A stretch of 64,000 nucleotides of DNA from JALZKA01 sp963701205 (GCA_963701205.1 OY969575.1:1736001-1800000), one strand, 5' to 3'. Shown: positions 1-8,684, counted from the first letter of the stretch. Numbers and translations: made by a program. The notes: a model not told the origin generated them from the letters alone.

Positions 1-75
1 GGTGGAAGTGAAGTCATCGACTGCCTCTCGCAGGCTGGCGACGACGCCGAAGCCGCGGCCGCCTGCGTTCAGTAG
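1..75 (+). CDS. C-terminal end of an unidentified protein (5' truncated by window)
   Basis: Frame 1 is open from the first base to a TAG at 73-75 and encodes 24 residues, ending DDAEAAAACVQ. The composition (Ala/Asp/Glu rich, two Cys) fits a GC-rich coding sequence, and a strong terminator follows 28 bases later, which supports a real gene end. Too little is present to assign a family. Confidence 0.5.
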   Translation, partial: GGSEVIDCLSQAGDDAEAAAACVQ

Positions 76-102
76 GCGTTGTTCCTGTAAAGACCTGAGG
101 GG

Positions 103-140
103 GTGGCCCCGGCTCCAAGCGCAGGAGTCGGGGCCACTTT
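103..140 (+). terminator. Rho-independent-type terminator
   Basis: A 14-bp stem (GTGGCCCCGGCTCC against GGAGTCGGGGCCAC, one G-U pair) closes a 7-nt loop and is followed by TTT. It lies between the upstream gene end at 75 and the exchanger gene at 147. Confidence 0.75.
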
Positions 141-146
141 CGTAGA

Positions 147-1265
147 GTGCGCCGTCCCGTGCGCCGATTCCTCTTCTCAGCACAAGGCTGGCCGTACCTG
201 CTGACGCCGTTCATTGCGCTCGCGGTCATCCTTGAGCTGACGCACGCGTCGGCAACGCTCGTCTTCGCGAGTGCTGCCGCCGGGATCATCCCGACCGCGG
301 CGCTGATGGGCCTTGCAACCGAGGAATTGGCGGCCCGATCGGGGCCCGGCATCGGCGGCTTTCTGAACGTCACCTTTGGCAACGCCGCCGAGCTGATCAT
401 CGCGGTCTTCCTGCTTGCCGAGGGGCTTCAAGAAGTTGTCAAGGCGTCGATCATCGGCTCGATCCTCGGCAACCTGCTCTTGGTTTTGGGCCTGTCGATG
501 TTTGTGGGTGGCGTTGGTCGCAAGAGTCAGCACTTCAATCGCACCGCCGCCAACGCGCAGGCGACGATGCTGTTCCTGGCGGTTGCTGCGATGCTGATGC
601 CCGCGATCTATGCGCTGATCGCGGGTGGCGGACTGCCCGCGGTGAATGCCGACATCGTCGATTTCGGCTCCGACCTCGAGGAGCTATCGATCGGCGTCGC
701 GATCGTGCTCGGCCTGACCTACGTGGCCGGATTGATCTTCTCGCTTCGCACCCACAAGGACATCTTCAACCCGCCTTATGCCGAGGAGGAGCACGAGGGA
801 TTCGGCTGGTCGGTCAAGCGGTCAATCGCGATGCTGGCGATCGCCGGCGCGACCGTCGGCGTCGTCTCCGAGATCCTCGTGGGCTCGATCTCTGAGGCGT
901 CGGAGTCGATCGGAATTTCGGAGTTCTTCGTCGGCATCATCATCGTCGCGATCGTCGGCAACGCGGCCGAGCACTGGGTCGCGGTGCTCGTCGCCCGCAA
1001 GGACAAGATGGACCTGGCGGTCAATATCGCGATCGGGTCGGCGGCGCAGATCGCGCTGTTCGTCGTCCCGATCCTGGTCTTGTTGTCGTTCGTGATCGGC
1101 CCGGCTCCGATGCCCCTGGTCTTCAACGGGTTTGAGCTGGGCGCCGTGCTGGTCGCCGTACTGATCGCGAGCTACGTGACCCAGGACGGCGAATCGAACT
1201 GGTTCGAGGGCGTTCAACTGCTGGCGGTGTACGTGGTGTTGGCGCTGGCGTTCCTCTACGCCTGA
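147..1265 (+). CDS. cax: Calcium/proton exchanger (CaCA family, CAX type)
   Basis: This is a 372-residue polytopic inner-membrane protein that would export Ca2+ in exchange for H+. Two CAX alpha-repeats are visible: GGFLNVTFGNAAELIIA near residues 70-86 and GNAAEHWVAV near 271-280. Each has the acidic residue that binds the cation. About eleven hydrophobic segments span the protein, with a short acidic loop (EEEHEGF) in the middle, and the length matches bacterial CAX proteins. The start is either GTG 147 or an in-frame GTG at 159, ten bases after a TAGAGT hexamer. A second, unrelated CaCA-type antiporter follows directly. Confidence 0.9.
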   Translation: MRRPVRRFLFSAQGWPYLLTPFIALAVILELTHASATLVFASAAAGIIPTAALMGLATEELAARSGPGIGGFLNVTFGNAAELIIAVFLLAEGLQEVVKASIIGSILGNLLLVLGLSMFVGGVGRKSQHFNRTAANAQATMLFLAVAAMLMPAIYALIAGGGLPAVNADIVDFGSDLEELSIGVAIVLGLTYVAGLIFSLRTHKDIFNPPYAEEEHEGFGWSVKRSIAMLAIAGATVGVVSEILVGSISEASESIGISEFFVGIIIVAIVGNAAEHWVAVLVARKDKMDLAVNIAIGSAAQIALFVVPILVLLSFVIGPAPMPLVFNGFELGAVLVAVLIASYVTQDGESNWFEGVQLLAVYVVLALAFLYA

Positions 1266-1299
1266 TCCCGGGTCCGGGTGAGTAGGTTCATTCGTCCCG

Positions 1300-1824
1300 A
1301 TGGGCGCCCTTTTCCTGCTTTTAGTCAGCTTCGCCGTGATCCTCGCCGGAGCGCTGGTCTTCACCAACGCCGTTGAGTGGGCCGGGCACAGGTTGGCGAT
1401 GGGCCAGGGCGCCGTGGGATCCCTGCTCGCGGCGGTCGGCACCGCGATGCCGGAGACGCTGATCCCGATCGTGGCGGTGATCGGCGGCGCCCAGGGCTCC
1501 GAGGAGGTGGCGATCGGCGCGATCATCGGCGCCCCGTTCCTGCTCGCGACGATCGCGATGGCGCTGGTCGGCACATCGGCCCTGATCTACCGCAAGCGCC
1601 GCCCTCAGGGCACCAAGCTGAATGCGCACCGGCCGACGCTTGAGCGCGACCTTGTGTTCTTCCTCATCTTTTTCGGCCTGGCGCTGCTCGTCGGTGGCTT
1701 CGATATGCCCAACGCGGTCCAGATCCCGCTGGTCGTCGTGTTTGCGCTCGCTTATGCGTCCTACGTCCGGCGCACCCTGCGATCGGGCGGCGAAGTCCAA
1801 AACCCTGATGACATCGGCCCCTGA
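1300..1824 (+). CDS. Sodium/calcium exchanger family protein, N-terminal half (apparently frameshifted)
   Basis: The 174 residues carry one alpha-repeat of the Na+/Ca2+ exchanger membrane domain (VGTAMPETLIPIVAVIGG, residues about 46-63) and about five membrane segments. CaCA antiporters need two such repeats in one chain or a dimer. The second repeat is encoded immediately downstream in another frame (1842-2300). The stop TGA at 1822-1824 follows a CCCC run. Shifting back one base there gives DDIGP-LILDRT, which continues into the next reading frame without a stop. I read this pair as one gene broken by a single-base indel. A true two-subunit transporter is the alternative. Confidence 0.75.
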   Translation: MGALFLLLVSFAVILAGALVFTNAVEWAGHRLAMGQGAVGSLLAAVGTAMPETLIPIVAVIGGAQGSEEVAIGAIIGAPFLLATIAMALVGTSALIYRKRRPQGTKLNAHRPTLERDLVFFLIFFGLALLVGGFDMPNAVQIPLVVVFALAYASYVRRTLRSGGEVQNPDDIGP

Positions 1825-1841
1825 TTCTCGACCGTACGCCG

Positions 1842-2300
1842 ATGCGCGACGACCCAACCGTCAAGCTGATCGGCGTCCAGCTGGCACTCGGCCTGGTTGC
1901 GATCGTCGGCGGCGCCCACCTCTTTGTCGAGGAGCTGCTGCACTTCGCCGAGGAGGCCGGGATTTCGCCGCTTGTCCTCTCCCTGATCCTTGCGCCGCTT
2001 GCCACCGAGCTACCGGAGAAGGCAAACAGTTTCTTTTGGGTGCGCGAGGGGAAGGACTCCCTGGCCTTGGGCAATATCACTGGAGCAATGGTCTTTCAAT
2101 CCACGATCCCGATCTGCTTCGGCCTGGCGCTGACGGACTGGGACCTCAACCGATTCGCCATCGTTTCCGGCTGCCTCGGCCTTGCGGGTGGGGTGATCGC
2201 CTACGGCGTCCTGCATCGCCGCGGCCAATTCGCCTGGCCGGCCATCCTCGCCTGGGCAGCGCTGTTTGCCACCTTTCTTGTCTATGCCTCAGTCAGCTGA
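1842..2300 (+). CDS. Sodium/calcium exchanger family protein, C-terminal half
   Basis: The 152 residues carry the second alpha-repeat (LILAPLATELPEKANSFFW, residues about 48-66), which mirrors the PET motif of the upstream half, followed by three to four membrane segments. The frame is open back to 1812, and the residues before the ATG (PLILDRT) look like the natural linker between the two halves of one-piece homologues. No Shine-Dalgarno precedes the ATG at 1842, so independent initiation is uncertain. It belongs with 1300-1824. Confidence 0.7.
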   Translation: MRDDPTVKLIGVQLALGLVAIVGGAHLFVEELLHFAEEAGISPLVLSLILAPLATELPEKANSFFWVREGKDSLALGNITGAMVFQSTIPICFGLALTDWDLNRFAIVSGCLGLAGGVIAYGVLHRRGQFAWPAILAWAALFATFLVYASVS

Positions 2301-2306
2301 TCTCGA

Positions 2307-3038
2307 ATGAGCGATTACGGAAAAGACCTGGCCTACGTGCACGACGCGGGATTCCTCGATCTCGCCGAGCGGGCGACCCCCCTTTTCGTGAAGCTGCTGG
2401 GCGATCGCGGGGTGGAGGGTGCGCGGGTCGTCGAGCTTGGCTGTGGATCGGGAGCCACGGCCGCTGCGCTTTCGGAGGCGGGCCATCGCGTGATCGGAAT
2501 CGACTCTTCAAGGGCGATGATCGAGATCGCGCGTGCCAAGGCACCCCGGGCCCGGTTTCGGGTTGGCTCCTGGACCGACACCGATATTCCGGAATGCGAC
2601 TGCATCCTCGCAATCGGCGAGGTGCTTGGTTACGTGGGTCCCGCTCGCGGCACGATGGCCGAACTGCGCGATGTGTTTGGCCGCGCCCGCGCGGCGCTCA
2701 GCCCAGGCGGCTACTTCGTCTTCGACCTGGCAACGCCGGGCCGGGTTCCAGGGGGCGAGGCGTCCAGCTACCGAGTCGGCGACGACTGGGCGATCCTGTT
2801 TACCGCGCAGGAGGATGCCGTCGGCGAGCGGCTCCAGCGCCGGATCACAACCTTCCGCAAGATTGACGGCGGCGCCACCTACCGGCGCACTGAGGAAGTT
2901 CACCGCCTGCGCCTGTGGCCGTCCCGTGAAGTCGCCGAGGCCCTGCGCGAAGCCCGCTTCACCGTGCAGATCCGCCGCGGTTATGGCCGCGAAGACTACG
3001 TCCCGGGCCACCGGGTCTTCGTCGCCCGCGCGGGCTAG
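2307..3038 (+). CDS. Class I SAM-dependent methyltransferase
   Basis: This is a 243-residue soluble protein with a Rossmann-fold methyltransferase core. Motif I is VVELGCGSG (residues 41-49), the acidic ribose-binding end of strand 2 is IGIDSS, and the motif after strand 5 is LSPGGYFVFDLATPG. The substrate cannot be told from sequence; the family includes small-molecule and tRNA methyltransferases. It starts six bases after the antiporter stop, so it is probably co-transcribed with it. Confidence 0.85.
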   Translation: MSDYGKDLAYVHDAGFLDLAERATPLFVKLLGDRGVEGARVVELGCGSGATAAALSEAGHRVIGIDSSRAMIEIARAKAPRARFRVGSWTDTDIPECDCILAIGEVLGYVGPARGTMAELRDVFGRARAALSPGGYFVFDLATPGRVPGGEASSYRVGDDWAILFTAQEDAVGERLQRRITTFRKIDGGATYRRTEEVHRLRLWPSREVAEALREARFTVQIRRGYGREDYVPGHRVFVARAG

Positions 3039-3075
3039 CGGCGCCTGTCCCGGCCTGGGTCAGCCGTCGCGCGCC

Positions 3076-3141
3076 GCGCCTGCCCTCGCCCGACTGCGGT
3101 CGCAGCGCCGCGCGTCGCGCCTGCCCCCGGCCCGACTGCGG
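3076..3141. repeat. Imperfect tandem repeat between convergent genes
   Basis: Two copies of roughly CGCGCCTGCCCTCGCCCGAC (3076 onward, then 3116 onward, each continuing TGCGG) sit 40 bases apart. They are followed by a small hairpin GGGGC-ATT-GCCCC at about 3149-3161. The unit lies between two converging gene ends, where a bidirectional terminator would be expected, but there is no T-tract. Confidence 0.5.
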
Positions 3142-3197
3142 GTTTGTAGGGGCATTGCCCCCAAAACCCCGCACTCGCTGCGCTTGAGGTGGTGGGG

Positions 3198-3665
3198 TCA
3201 GGCCTTCAGGTCGGCGAGCGCCGCGAGAACGAGGTCGTCGTGCTGCGCCGGTTTGACGTTCGGGAACACTTTGGCGATGTTTCCGTCGGCGTCGATGATG
3301 AATGTGGAGCGCTGGACGCCCATGTACTTCTTGCCGTACATCGACTTCTGAACCCAGACGCCGAACGAGTCCGCGACGGCATGGTCTGGGTCTGCCAGGA
3401 GCGTGAAGTCGAGCGATTGCTCAGCGGCAAACTGGGCGATCGCGCTGACGTCGTCGGGCGAAATTCCAATGACCCTGGCGTCCATGGCCTCGTAGTCGGC
3501 ACGCCGGTCCCTGACTCCGCAGGCCTGGGTTGTGCAGCCAGCCGTGTTGGCGCGGGGGTAGAAGTAAAGGACGACCGTCTGGCCGCGAAGCGACTCCAGC
3601 GTTACTTCGTTTCCGTCCTGGTTGGCGAGGGCGAAGTTCGGGGCGTTCGTTCCTTCGGCGAGCAT
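3198..3665 (-). CDS. bcp: Peroxiredoxin, BCP/PrxQ subfamily
   Basis: This 155-residue thiol peroxidase reduces H2O2 and organic hydroperoxides in the cytoplasm. The peroxidatic Cys44 and resolving Cys49 lie in PRANTAGCTTQAC, the spacing of atypical 2-Cys PrxQ enzymes. The family's usual KDDTPGCT appears here as RANTAGCT, so the active-site Thr is kept while the preceding Pro is replaced by Ala. A TAACCT hexamer sits eight bases before the ATG on the coding strand, consistent with a leaderless transcript. The gene stands alone. Confidence 0.93.
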   Translation of the reverse strand: MLAEGTNAPNFALANQDGNEVTLESLRGQTVVLYFYPRANTAGCTTQACGVRDRRADYEAMDARVIGISPDDVSAIAQFAAEQSLDFTLLADPDHAVADSFGVWVQKSMYGKKYMGVQRSTFIIDADGNIAKVFPNVKPAQHDDLVLAALADLKA

Positions 3666-3840
3666 GGCTGCGCAGGTTAGTTAGGCGCAAAGCGAACATC
3701 GATCCAAAAAAATGTCGCTATTTGCGAGCGTTCGGGGCAGGAAATGCACCACGCGCCTGTCGATCCGCCTAGTTTCAAGACGCACGTGCAAATGGGATGG
3801 GGGCGCGCACGGTGCGCCTGGGGTTTCCAATTACGTACGG

Positions 3841-5169
3841 ATGAGCAAAGTGAGCGCAACTTCGATCCAGCGGACAGCGCTGGACCCCGCAACCGATGCC
3901 GACAGTGAAGCCTGGCACCGGCGCGCCGAGGTGCTCTACAAATCGCTACGCGGGCCGGCGAGGGGCCTGATCCGCCGTGCATACGGGTCAGCGTTTGGCG
4001 AGGATGAGATCGAGGATCTGTACTCCAGCGCCTGGCTGGGCACCTTACGGGCGTTGGAGCGTCGCCACACCGAGTTTGACGACGACTCGATTCGCAGCTA
4101 CCTGCTGACCGCCGTTGCCAACCAGGCCAGCAAAGAGCTCCGACGCCGCCAGCGAAGGCCCATCGCGCCGCTCGAGGCCGCAGGCGCGGTCGCCGAGACG
4201 GGGGCGACCCCCGAGGACACTGCGGCAGCCCGGGAGGACGACAGCGTGACGAAGGATGTCCTCTCGAGCCTGCCGCCGCGCCGTCGAGCGGTGATGCTGC
4301 TGCGCTACGGCTGGGGTCTCGAACCGAAGGAGGTGTGCCGGCTCGTGGACGGACTCTCGCCACGGGCGTATCGGCGGGAGGTCACACGCGGAGTTGACGA
4401 GCTCGTGAGGCGGATCAAGCTCGTCGAGGACGACCGCTGGTGCGAGGAGCGCGAGCCCGTCCTGAAGGCATACGCGGCTGGGGTCGCCGATCAGGATCAG
4501 GTTCTCCAGGCCCGCCACCATCTGTCGCACTGCCGCCGGTGCCACGAGTTTGTGGGCAAGCTGACCGGTCAGCTTCATGAGATTGGGTCCGCCGTAGCGA
4601 TTCCGGGAATGCTCGAAGCGGTGGACACCAACGCGACTTTCCTGGAGCGCCTCGGCGCGGCAACCGAACGGGTGCGGGATGGGACAGTTGGCGCTGTCTC
4701 TCGCTCCGAGTCAACCGATGTGCTGGTCGGCGCGTCACAGGCGCGGGGCGCCGGGACTGTCGCGGCTGCCGCGGCGGCGAAACTCGCGGGCGTGGGTTCG
4801 GCGGCCAAGGTGGCGCTCGCATGCCTTGGTGGCGGCATCGCGGCGACGGCCTGCGTTGCCACCGGTGTACTGCCCAGCGTGACCGGTGACCGGCCCGATC
4901 ACCCGGTGGGGAAGATCGTTTCGAGCCAGATCGCCGATGAACCGATAGCGCCGGATTCCGTCCCGGTTCCCGCAGCGACTGCGTTGCCAGTCGAGGAAGC
5001 GACAACGTCGGGTGACCACGACTCCTCTCAGACCGAACCAACACTGGCAGAGCAGACGCCCGCACCGGTGGCAGAGTTTGGGGTAGAAACCGGGGCCGCG
5101 CCGACGAGTTCGCGGGGTAGCGGCCCGTCGTCGGCGTCGTCGGCAACGTCGCAGGAGTTCGGTCCATGA
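3841..5169 (+). CDS. Sigma-70 family factor fused to a zinc anti-sigma-like motif and membrane segment
   Basis: The protein has 442 residues from ATG 3841; an upstream in-frame ATG at 3712 gives a low-complexity extension with no coding character. Sigma region 2 lies at about 30-105 (DEIEDLYSSAWLGTLRALE) and region 4 at about 135-192 (LPPRRRAVMLLRYGWGLEPKEV). Next comes a ZAS-like cluster, H227-x3-C231-x2-C234 with C201 upstream, as in zinc anti-sigma factors. A hydrophobic Ala/Gly-rich stretch near 320-345 probably spans the membrane, and a Pro/Ser/Thr-rich tail follows. Regulator and sigma factor are therefore in one chain. The stop overlaps the next start (ATGA), coupling it to a secreted protein. 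Confidence 0.82.
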   Translation: MSKVSATSIQRTALDPATDADSEAWHRRAEVLYKSLRGPARGLIRRAYGSAFGEDEIEDLYSSAWLGTLRALERRHTEFDDDSIRSYLLTAVANQASKELRRRQRRPIAPLEAAGAVAETGATPEDTAAAREDDSVTKDVLSSLPPRRRAVMLLRYGWGLEPKEVCRLVDGLSPRAYRREVTRGVDELVRRIKLVEDDRWCEEREPVLKAYAAGVADQDQVLQARHHLSHCRRCHEFVGKLTGQLHEIGSAVAIPGMLEAVDTNATFLERLGAATERVRDGTVGAVSRSESTDVLVGASQARGAGTVAAAAAAKLAGVGSAAKVALACLGGGIAATACVATGVLPSVTGDRPDHPVGKIVSSQIADEPIAPDSVPVPAATALPVEEATTSGDHDSSQTEPTLAEQTPAPVAEFGVETGAAPTSSRGSGPSSASSATSQEFGP

Positions 5170-7005
5170 AGCGCGCCGCCCTCGGGTGTTTCGCAGCGCT
5201 ACTTGCCTTCGTGGCCTTAACGGGAATTGCCTCCGGGGCTGGCGGGACGTACGAGGTGGTGCAATGCCACGATCTCAACCGTGCCCATACCGCGGACTCG
5301 TTTGGCTCCAGTGCATACGTCGCCCGGGATCATTGTGTTGACGGATCAGACGGCAACGCGCTCAAGATTGAAAACGCCCGATCGGTGAATCGCGGCCAGG
5401 GGCGCAAGCTTGTCTGGGCGGCGCCGCCCGGCCTTGCGGTTGTCGGCGTCCATCTGCGCGCAAGGCTTCAGCGCCACGATGGGCACATCCCGCGGCTCTA
5501 CATGGCGGACGCTTCGGGGGCGCAAACCCACCCGATCGCGAGTGGCGATGGCGGATCAGGGGGATTTCGGACCATCAATTGGGATGGCCCGGGCCAGAAA
5601 CGGTTTGTGGCCAGCCTTGTCTGCGAGACAAAGGCGCGGTGCCACGAGTCGAGCCGCGCCAAGACCTGGCTTCGCAACATCCGTTTGGAGGTCGCGGATC
5701 TGGTGGATCCAGAGGTTGAGGTCGGGGGGCGCTTCTTCGGGGGCGGGTGGATGTACTGGTACGAGGGCATTCACGGCAGAAGCAACGGATCCTGGTTCCG
5801 GAGTCTTGGATGTTGATGTGATCGGTCCGGGCGGGGTGTTGGCTAACGAATCCGTTTCTTGTGAAGGGGCTATTGATGGTTTCGATCGAGCTCAAAGTTT
5901 TGCGCCTTGTCCAAGTAGTGGTTTTCTTGCTTCGGTCATCGACAGTAGTTCCCAATCCCTCAGAAATGGTGCGAATAATGTGAGGTCCTGTGCGTCGGAT
6001 TTCTCAGGCAACGAGACCTGCCTGGTCAAAGAGGTCTGGATCGATAACGCCGAACCAAGGGTCGACTTCAAGCCCCAGATTTCAACGGATCCGGAGCTGG
6101 TCCGCGTGCGTTCCATTGACGAACATTCCGGCATCGTCAATGGATTGATCTCGTTCCGGAAATCAGGAACTGAGCAGTGGCACCCGCTCACCACCCAGCA
6201 GGCGCCAAACGAACTTCGAGCCCGGGTGGATTCGGTCGCAGAGGAACCAGGCACGTACGAGTTCATGGTTGCGGCGACGGACCTGGCCGGCAACGAAGCC
6301 GAGACGACGCTGCGGGAGGACGGGTACCCGATGATGCTGGAGTTTCCGCTCAAGTCGGGCGTGGAGCTGATCTCGCACTTCAAGCCTGGCGCCACCGAGA
6401 AACGCACCGTGTCCTACGGGCGTTCGCTTACCTCGGGCGGTCGCCTCCTGTCGATGACGGGAGCACCCCTCGCGGACCAACCGATCGTGATCGACGAGTT
6501 CTTCGGCGAGGGGGCGCTGATCGACCACAGGATCCGCACCGTGATGACGGATGCGAACGGGCGCTGGGAGTCGAAGAACCCGGCCGGACCGTCCCGGACC
6601 GTCACCGCTTCGTATTTGGGTGATCAGCGGTACCTCGCGACCGATGAGCGGGTCGGCAGGATGACGGTCAGGACGGGCGCCCGGTTCGGCGTGTCCCGCA
6701 AGCAGGTGGCGGAAGGGGGGAGGGTCATCTTCAAGGGAAAGATCGGACGGCGTGGTGCGCGGGTGCCGAATCGCGGCAAGTTGCTTCAGCTGCAGTACCA
6801 GGATGCCGACAGCCGCCGCTGGTCAACGGTCAGAAACCCGTTCTACACAAACCCGCGCGGCCGCTACCGATTTGGCTATGAATTCGGAACCCACTACGTG
6901 ACTGACGTCGGGATCCGGTTCCGGCTCAGGGTGCTGCCCGAACAGGCTTGGCCGTATCGTTCGGTGAAGAGCGGGGTCCGGCGAGTGGTGGTGAGGGCAC
7001 GATGA
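5166..7005 (+). pseudogene. Large secreted protein, frameshifted (probably one ~613-residue gene)
   Basis: Translation from ATG 5166 gives a signal peptide (residues 1 to about 25, ending IASGA) and a Cys-containing secreted domain, then stops at 5816. A second frame, open to 7005, continues the protein with RAFTAEATDPGSG and several Ig/Big-like beta domains (HSGIVNGLISF; TDANGRWESKNPAGPSRTV; RVRFRL-type ends). Skipping one base near 5760 joins the two halves, so I treat them as one gene with a +1 indel. Bases about 5820-5990 are clearly less GC-rich than the flanks. It overlaps the sigma gene by ATGA and the next gene by ATGA, so the three form a coupled operon. The function is unknown, probably extracellular or cell-surface. 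Confidence 0.7.
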
Positions 7006-7625
7006 GAATTCGGAGACATCTGAGCTACGCCAACGTGGTCGCCACCGTTGCGCTACTGCTGGCCGCGGGAACCGGCGGCGCGTACGCGATCAACTCGATC
7101 GGCTCACGCGACATCAAGGATGACTCGGTGAGGAGCAAGGACCTCCGCGATGGCCACGGCGTCAAAGCTGCTGACGTCCGTCGGAACGCGCTCGGCGGCC
7201 GGCAAATTGACGAGGGTTCACTGGTCGGCGAAGACATCGTCGCGATGCACGGGGATCAGGACGGCACCTGTTCGTTGACTGATTCGGTATATAGCGACTG
7301 CGCGACCGTTCAGGTCGATCTTGTCCGCCGAAGCTCGTTGCTTGTTGTCGTCACCGGCGGGTTCGCCAGCGTCGCTTCCGCGGACTCAAACGCGGCGTGC
7401 GAGGTACGAATCGATGATGAGAATGAACCCTTGACTGAGACCCCTGGCGAGTCTGCAGCAAATACGGATTCGACGGCCACCGATGGCTTTGCCCGAACAC
7501 TCGTTTCCACCTCTGTCGCCGCCGGCCCGCACGACGTCGCCTTGGCGTGCTCTCAACTTGGTCCCGAGGAGGCCGAAATCCGCGCCCCGACGATCGCAGT
7601 GATCGCGGTTACCTCTCGTCCCTGA
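7002..7625 (+). CDS. Secreted protein of a Thermoleophilia-type family
   Basis: The protein has 207 residues from ATG 7002, which overlaps the previous stop. The N-terminus (MRIRRHLSYANVVATVALLL) is a signal peptide or anchor ending near GGAYA. It is followed by short polar repeats (GSRDIKDDSVRSKDLRDG) of a kind I know from many hypothetical proteins in Solirubrobacterales. The rest looks like a beta-sandwich with four cysteines. No catalytic motif is seen. It is the last gene of the sigma-factor operon, so it is a candidate member of that factor's regulon. Confidence 0.7.
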   Translation: MRIRRHLSYANVVATVALLLAAGTGGAYAINSIGSRDIKDDSVRSKDLRDGHGVKAADVRRNALGGRQIDEGSLVGEDIVAMHGDQDGTCSLTDSVYSDCATVQVDLVRRSSLLVVVTGGFASVASADSNAACEVRIDDENEPLTETPGESAANTDSTATDGFARTLVSTSVAAGPHDVALACSQLGPEEAEIRAPTIAVIAVTSRP

Positions 7626-7630
7626 CCTCG

Positions 7631-8092
7631 CTACTCGTAGCGCTTGAGATCGGCGTCGAGGCGCTCGGCGTCGGCAGCGTCCAGCGGCTCTTCCGGCCCG
7701 CGATCGCGCCCTGCGTCCGCCAACCCGTCGCGTCGCCATCGCCGCAGGCCGATGAAGATCGCGATCGCCGCTGCCAGGATCGCGGCGCCGGGAGCAAGCC
7801 AAGCGACAAGGTCGAAGCCCTCGGTGTCGGGCACGGCAAGGATCTCCGGCCCGTATTCGGCCACCAACGCGTCCTTGATTTCGTTTTTCGACCGTCCCTC
7901 GGCGATCAGGCCGCGGATGTATTCGCGCTCGCGGTTCGCCTGCGGCGCTTCGGTCGCGAGCTCAAGCGTCGTCCCGCATACCGGGCACATCACCTCATCT
8001 TCAATGTCGGGGAGGGTGGTCTGGGGCTCCGCGGCAACGGCCGGCGCGGCTAGAGCCGCCAGGAGAAATGCGATCAGGCCAACTCGCCTCAT
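7631..8092 (-). CDS. ccmH: Cytochrome c maturation protein CcmH (apocytochrome thiol reductase)
   Basis: The protein has 153 residues. A signal peptide (1-20) precedes the redox motif C36-P-V-C39, the conserved helix REYIRGLIAEGRSKNEIKDAL and a C-terminal membrane anchor (LAPGAAILAAAIAIFIGL). CcmH keeps apocytochrome cysteines reduced for haem ligation outside the membrane. Its start overlaps the ccmG stop by ATGA, so the two are translationally coupled. The C-terminal tail is charged and faces the cytoplasm. Confidence 0.9.
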   Translation of the reverse strand: MRRVGLIAFLLAALAAPAVAAEPQTTLPDIEDEVMCPVCGTTLELATEAPQANREREYIRGLIAEGRSKNEIKDALVAEYGPEILAVPDTEGFDLVAWLAPGAAILAAAIAIFIGLRRWRRDGLADAGRDRGPEEPLDAADAERLDADLKRYE

Positions 8093-8631
8093 GGCGCCCC
8101 TCCACCTATGAAGGGCAGGATCAGCTCGTCGAGCATCTCGGCGGTCAACGGGCCACGGCGGACGTAGGCCGCGTCGCCCTGGGGGTCGATCAGCACGTTC
8201 TCCGGCACCCCGGTCATCCCAAGCTCGTCCGCGTATTCGCCCGATCCGTCGCGAATCGAGGGGTAGTTGATTCCGTACTTGGCGGCGAAGGCGAGCGCGT
8301 CCTCGGTGCCGTCCTGCGAGTTGACGCCAAGAATCGTGAAGTTCGCACCCGCATGCTGATCCTGGAATGCGACTAGGTCCGGAACCTCGTCCTTGCAGGG
8401 ACCGCACCACGAAGCCCACGTGTTGAGCAGCACCCAGCGCCCTCGGTAGTCGCGGATCGACTCCGTTTGCCCTGCGCGCGGGTCGCCGTCGCCGGCAAGC
8501 GCTGGCGAACTGGTAACTGGCACTGCCTCACCGGTCTCGAGCACCTTGCCGCCCTTGCTGATCACCCCAAAGGCCAGCAGGGCGACGACGGCCATCACCG
8601 CCATTGTCGCGGCAAACGATTTCCCGCTCAT
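8089..8631 (-). CDS. ccmG: TlpA/CcmG-type thioredoxin for cytochrome c maturation
   Basis: The protein has 180 residues, with a membrane anchor at residues about 8-25 and an extracytoplasmic thioredoxin fold. The active site is W-C76-G-P-C79, and the cis-Pro loop is TGVPENVLID. CcmG passes reducing equivalents to CcmH or apocytochrome c. The coupled ccmH gene supports this role over a generic ResA/TlpA function. A TAGGCT hexamer lies seven bases before the ATG, fitting a leaderless transcript. CcmE and CcmF are encoded 6 kb away. Confidence 0.88.
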   Translation of the reverse strand: MSGKSFAATMAVMAVVALLAFGVISKGGKVLETGEAVPVTSSPALAGDGDPRAGQTESIRDYRGRWVLLNTWASWCGPCKDEVPDLVAFQDQHAGANFTILGVNSQDGTEDALAFAAKYGINYPSIRDGSGEYADELGMTGVPENVLIDPQGDAAYVRRGPLTAEMLDELILPFIGGGAP

Positions 8632-8638
8632 TGCGCTG

Positions 8639-8677
8639 AGCCTAGAGCGCGCCTGGATCCGAAGCTCCGCCTAGACT
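8639..8677. promoter_or_regulatory. Divergent leaderless-type promoter -10 elements (ccmG / lipoprotein)
   Basis: The minus-strand hexamer TAGGCT (8644-8639) is 7 nt from the ccmG ATG, and the plus-strand TAGACT (8672-8677) is 7 nt from the ATG at 8685. Neither start has a Shine-Dalgarno. That spacing is what leaderless actinobacterial mRNAs use. Confidence 0.5.
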
Positions 8678-8684
8678 GGTTGCG

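Noticed and set aside
1816..1824. Programmed -1 frameshift in the antiporter
   Set aside because: There is no X-XXY-YYZ slippery heptamer with a downstream structure; an indel or a genuine split is simpler.
1622..2866. Long plus-strand frame (414 codons) across the antiporter and methyltransferase
   Set aside because: It is Arg/Pro/Ser-rich and overlaps two well-supported genes in another frame; a GC-rich shadow.
3712..3840. Upstream ATG extension of the sigma factor
   Set aside because: The added residues are Arg/Cys-rich without sigma-family character, and region 2 begins about 30 residues after ATG 3841.
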